64,000 nt of DNA from Sorangium aterium. Its GTDB lineage: Bacteria; Myxococcota_A; Polyangia; Polyangiales; Polyangiaceae. Shown one piece after another: positions 61,403 through 64,000 of the stretch. The notes below the pieces were generated by a model that was given only the letters and a program-made list of their open reading frames with translations, searched no databases and had not been told where the DNA came from. How positions within the stretch are numbered: position 1 is the stretch's first letter; every line of letters begins with the position of its first letter. The stretch is from the NCBI RefSeq assembly GCF_028368935.1, contig NZ_JAQNDK010000003.1, positions 496,001-560,000 of the forward strand, written 5' to 3'. A program made the translations under genes and the position numbers.

Positions 61403-61431
61403 TTGACAAGCGATGGGCCTCGGGGTAGCAA
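61403..61431 (+). promoter_or_regulatory. Promoter of rpsB
   Basis: A perfect TTGACA (61403-61408), a 17-bp spacer and TAGCAA (61426-61431) precede rpsB, predicting transcription from about 61438 and a leader near 200 bases, which is usual for an autoregulated ribosomal gene. Confidence 0.55.
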
Positions 61432-61553
61432 ACCGCCCCCTTCTTGCGGTCTCGCGACGAGGGGGACAGCGGAGGCTGAATCCTCTCACCTTCGCTGCCG
61501 CTGAACCGAATCCACACGCTCTCCTGGCACCCACGGCATTCCGCGGCCCGGTG

Positions 61554-61589
61554 CCCCAGCAGCACGGACGCTCCTGTCCGCGCCTGGGG
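61554..61589 (+). promoter_or_regulatory. Structured leader hairpin upstream of rpsB
   Basis: CCCCAG-ca-GCACGGAC, a six-base loop, then GTCCGCGC-CTGGGG forms a stem of 14 pairs (one G-U) with a two-base bulge, 46 bases before the start codon. Such a structure fits S2 autoregulation of its own mRNA, but similarity to known S2 leaders was not tested. Confidence 0.55.
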
Positions 61590-61635
61590 TTGGTCGCGGG
61601 AGGGGGAGCGGCGGACCAACCGAAAGGACACTGCC

Positions 61636-62523
61636 GTGACCGATACCAGCTTCTCCGCATCCGTCCCCGCGGTCGACACCATGCAGGCCGCCGCCCCCCA
61701 GCCGGGGGATTTCCCGCTCCCGCTCCGCTCGCTGCTCGACGCGGGCGTGCACTTCGGCCACCAGACGAAGCGCTGGAACCCGAAGATGCGGCCGTTCATC
61801 TACGGCGCGCGCAACGGCATCCACATCATCGATCTCGATCAGACGACGCGGCTCTTCAAGCGCGCGTACGACTTCCTGACCGACGCGGTCGGCCGCGGCG
61901 GCCACGTGCTGTTCGTCGGCACGAAGCGCCAGGCGCAGGACATCGTGCAGGAGGAGGCCCGCCGGGCGGGCATGTACTTCGTCACGAACCGCTGGCTCGG
62001 CGGCACCCTGACGAACTTCCGGACGATCAAGCAGGGCCTCGATCGCCTGCGCACCCTCGAGCGCATGAAGGAGGACGGCACCTACGAGCAGCTGCTCAAG
62101 AAGGAGGTCGTCCGCCTCGAGAAGGAGCGCGAGCGGCTCGAGAAGTACCTCGGCGGCCTCAAGGGGATGGGCGGCCTCCCGGCGGCGATCTTCGTGATCG
62201 ATCCGCACCAGGAGTCGATCGCGATCAGCGAGGCGCGCAAGCTGAACGTCCCGGTCGTGGCCATCACGGACACGAACTGCGACCCGGATCTCGTCGACTT
62301 CGTGATCCCTGGCAACGACGACGCCATTCGCTCGATCCGGCTGATCACGGCCCGCGTCGCGGACGCGTGCGTCGAGGGCGCGCAGCGCCGCAAGGATCAC
62401 GGCGAGGGCGCGCAGCAGGGGGCGGGCGGCGGTCGCGGCCAGCGCGACGAGATCAACGTCTACCAGGGCGGCCGCGGCGGCGGTCGCGGCGGCGGCGGCC
62501 CGCGCCAGCAGCAGGCGTCGTAG
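61636..62523 (+). CDS. rpsB: 30S ribosomal protein S2
   Basis: S2 belongs to the small ribosomal subunit. GTG at 61636, preceded by AAAGGA about ten bases upstream, gives 295 aa. The conserved core begins at residue 29 ([24 protein letters not shown]) and includes [26 protein letters not shown] and [32 protein letters not shown]. It has an extra N-terminal 28 residues and a Gly/Arg-rich tail ([16 protein letters not shown]). An internal ATG at 61681 has no Shine-Dalgarno sequence. It is followed by tsf, the usual order. Confidence 0.97.
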   Translation: MTDTSFSASVPAVDTMQAAAPQPGDFPLPLRSLLDAGVHFGHQTKRWNPKMRPFIYGARNGIHIIDLDQTTRLFKRAYDFLTDAVGRGGHVLFVGTKRQAQDIVQEEARRAGMYFVTNRWLGGTLTNFRTIKQGLDRLRTLERMKEDGTYEQLLKKEVVRLEKERERLEKYLGGLKGMGGLPAAIFVIDPHQESIAISEARKLNVPVVAITDTNCDPDLVDFVIPGNDDAIRSIRLITARVADACVEGAQRRKDHGEGAQQGAGGGRGQRDEINVYQGGRGGGRGGGGPRQQQAS

Positions 62524-62611
62524 CGCGGCGCGAGCCGCGACGGAGCGGCCCAGCGCCCGGGCGGTGGGGTGACGACGACGTCACCGGTCGCCTGGGCGGT
62601 GTGGCAGCCGC

Positions 62612-62690
62612 GAGAGAGCAGAGAGGGCGCAGGGACAGAAATGAAAATTTCACGCCTCTGCGCCTTCTGTGCCTCTGCGGTTCGACCCGC
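62612..62690. repeat. Imperfect inverted repeat between rpsB and tsf (CTCTGCG type)
   Basis: The left arm (GAGAGCAGAGAGGGCGCAGG...GAAATGAAA) is complemented by the right arm (TTTCACGCCTCTGCGCC..CTGTGCCTCTGCGG). As I recall, CTCTGCG-rich hairpins like this are dispersed in large myxobacterial genomes. Here it sits where a terminator or mRNA processing site between rpsB and tsf would be expected. Confidence 0.6.
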
Positions 62691-62794
62691 CCTCGCTCGG
62701 GCCGTTCGTGCAACAGCAGTCGGACGTGTGGTGAACGGGGGCCGCTCGGCGCGGCCTCTTCCTATCTAGGTTCCAGGTTGAAGGAGAAAGAGCC

Positions 62795-63745
62795 ATGGCC
62801 GGCATCAATGCGCAGGCGATCAAGGAGCTTCGTGAGCGTACCCAGGCGGGGATGAGCGACTGCAAGAGCGCCCTCACGGAGGCCGAGGGCGACATGGAGA
62901 AGGCGGTCGAGATCATCCTGAAGAAGGGTCTCGCGAAGAGCGCCAAGCGGGCCGGCGCGTCCGCCACCGAGGGCGAGGTCCGCGCGGTGGTCGCGGCCGA
63001 CCGGCGGAGCGCGACGATGGTCGAGGTCAACATCCAGACCGACTTCGCCGCCCGCAACGACGCGTTCCGGCAGTTCGTCGGCGACGTGCTCTCGGCGGTC
63101 GAGAAGGCCCCCGACGGCGCGGACGCGGCTCAGCTCTCGATCGGCGGCAAGTCGATCGCCGACACGGCCACCGAGCTGACCGCGCGCATCGGCGAGAAGG
63201 TCGCGGTGCGCCGGTGGGATCGCGTGTCGATCCCGGCGGGCAAGCACGGCGTCACGCACGCGTACGTGCACCTCGGCGGCAAGATCGGCGTGCTCGTCGC
63301 GGTCGAGGCGTCGAGCCAGGCGGTGGCGGAGCACCCTGCGGTGCAGAAGTTCATCGACGAGACGGCGATGCAGGCCGCCGCGATGAGCCCGCTCGTCCTC
63401 CGCCGCGAGGAGGTCACGGAGGAGCTGAAGGCCAAGCAGAAGGAGATCTTCGAGGGGCAGCTGCGCGAGGATCCGAAGCCGAAGCCGGAGGCGGCGTGGC
63501 CCAAGATCATCGAGGGCAAGTTCAACAAGTGGTACTCGGAGGTCGCGCTGCTCGAGCAGGAGTCGGTGGAGGCCGCGTCGCGCGGCGAGGCCGGCCAGAC
63601 GATCGAGAAGCTCCTCCAGGCGGCGTCGAAGGCCGCCGGCGGCGAGCTCAAGCTCACGCGCTTCGTGCGGTACGAGCGCGGCGAGGGCATCGCCAAGAAA
63701 GAGGACGACTTCGCCGCCGAGGTGGCGAAGATGGCCGCGAGCTGA
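62795..63745 (+). CDS. tsf: Translation elongation factor Ts
   Basis: EF-Ts exchanges GDP for GTP on EF-Tu. ATG at 62795, after GAAGGAG, gives 316 aa. The N-terminal UBA-like part (INAQAIKELRERTQAGMSDCKSALTEAEGDMEKAVEIILKKGLAKSAKRA) and the EF-Tu-contact motif NIQTDFAARNDAF are typical. The core dimerisation region follows (IGEKVAVRRWDRVSIPAG...HLGGKIGVLVAVEA) and a normal C-terminus (AAGGELKLTRFVRYERGEGI). It lies 271 bases after rpsB on the same strand. Confidence 0.97.
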   Translation: MAGINAQAIKELRERTQAGMSDCKSALTEAEGDMEKAVEIILKKGLAKSAKRAGASATEGEVRAVVAADRRSATMVEVNIQTDFAARNDAFRQFVGDVLSAVEKAPDGADAAQLSIGGKSIADTATELTARIGEKVAVRRWDRVSIPAGKHGVTHAYVHLGGKIGVLVAVEASSQAVAEHPAVQKFIDETAMQAAAMSPLVLRREEVTEELKAKQKEIFEGQLREDPKPKPEAAWPKIIEGKFNKWYSEVALLEQESVEAASRGEAGQTIEKLLQAASKAAGGELKLTRFVRYERGEGIAKKEDDFAAEVAKMAAS

Positions 63746-63754
63746 CGCGGTCCG

Positions 63755-64000
63755 ATGCGGGGGCGCCTCGCCGCCGTCTCGATCGACCTCGACGAGGTCC
63801 CGAACTACCTCGCCATCCACGGGCTCGCCGTCCCGGATCGCTCCGGGGCGGCGGTCGCGCTGAGCGCCGTCTACGACACGGCGCTCCCCCGCATCGCTGA
63901 TTTCGCAGCTTCCCACGGCATCCCCGTCACGCTGTTCGCGATAGGTCGCGACCTCGCGCGCCCCGAGAGCGCCGCGGCCTTGCGCGCGCTGAGCGACGCT
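63755..64000 (+). CDS. Polysaccharide deacetylase-like protein (partial, 3' cut by window edge)
   Basis: ATG at 63755 starts a frame open to the window end (82 codons). The visible N-terminus includes AAVSIDLDEVPNYLAIHG, with the DxD-like start of a NodB fold, and LPRIADFAASHGIPVTLFAIGRDLARP, the familiar strand/helix before the metal site of polysaccharide deacetylases. Catalytic His residues lie beyond the edge. It begins nine bases after tsf, so may be co-transcribed. Confidence 0.6.
   Translation, partial: MRGRLAAVSIDLDEVPNYLAIHGLAVPDRSGAAVALSAVYDTALPRIADFAASHGIPVTLFAIGRDLARPESAAALRALSDA

Larger units (their letters stand above)
61166..61635. other. Divergent intergenic region with repeats and rpsB leader
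   Basis: This 470-base region contains short degenerate tandem repeats (61238-61332), a G/A/C-rich segment reminiscent of dispersed myxobacterial repeats (61340-61375), the rpsB promoter (61403-61431) and its structured leader (hairpin 61554-61589). I see no coding sequence. Confidence 0.7.

Noticed and set aside
1-64000. tRNA, rRNA, insertion sequences with transposase, or phage integration sites
   Set aside because: Looked for by eye on both strands; no cloverleaf-like sequence, transposase motif or att-like direct repeat was convincing.

Overview
The window is about 64 kb of very GC-rich DNA with strong third-position G/C bias. It carries a MYXO-CTERM sorting tail, many secreted lipoproteins, a eukaryote-type kinase and phosphatase, and long Gly/Ala/Pro-rich linkers. 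Together these point to a large-genome myxobacterium, most likely Polyangiales (Sorangium-like). The assignment is inferred from gene style; no marker comparison could be run.

Layout. (1) 1-4026: a possible 39-residue basic ORF, then a minus-strand sugar ABC importer operon (binding lipoprotein, double ATPase, permease) whose promoter carries a perfect palindromic operator. (2) 4587-9619: a tandem DUF1566 lipoprotein, a PqqD-like/YkgJ-type cysteine-cluster protein, and a DUF2169 gene overlapping a ketosynthase-fold gene, a pair typical of type VI secretion (T6SS) accessory loci. (3) 10147-17094: a small two-gene unit whose first gene is broken by an 11-bp tandem duplication, a frameshifted alpha-2-macroglobulin-like gene, and a lipoprotein with a JAMM-like metal motif. 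(4) 17261-32299: three tandem vgrG genes, a DUF6484 gene, an Rhs gene split into two overlapping frames with a C-terminal deaminase-like toxin, and a translationally coupled 990-residue STAND-like protein with a defective P-loop. No T6SS sheath or baseplate genes are present, so this is an orphan tip/effector island. (5) 32347-34092: a secreted GH43-CBM6 arabinoxylan-type hydrolase with the same operator, inside the same promoter geometry, as the importer about 30 kb away. (6) 34330-38564: a minisatellite-bearing protein, a small relative sharing its helical motif, and a divergent HEAT-repeat protein. (7) 38636-48953: envelope proteins, an OmpH/Skp chaperone, a kinase-AAA-TPR regulator, an outer-membrane-like protein and a PP2C phosphatase. 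(8) 49401-61165: two coupled beta-propeller-like lipoproteins, mutS, and two coupled surface proteins (IPT/TIG and IgGFc-binding-like). (9) 61636-64000: rpsB with a structured leader, tsf, and the start of a polysaccharide-deacetylase-like gene.

The most informative observations are: the shared operator that ties sugar uptake to secreted hemicellulose degradation; the vgrG-Rhs-deaminase-STAND unit; and two reading-frame losses that each fit one missing C in a GGCCCC tract, which may be sequence errors or real decay. Names rest on motifs recognised by eye; no database search was possible.
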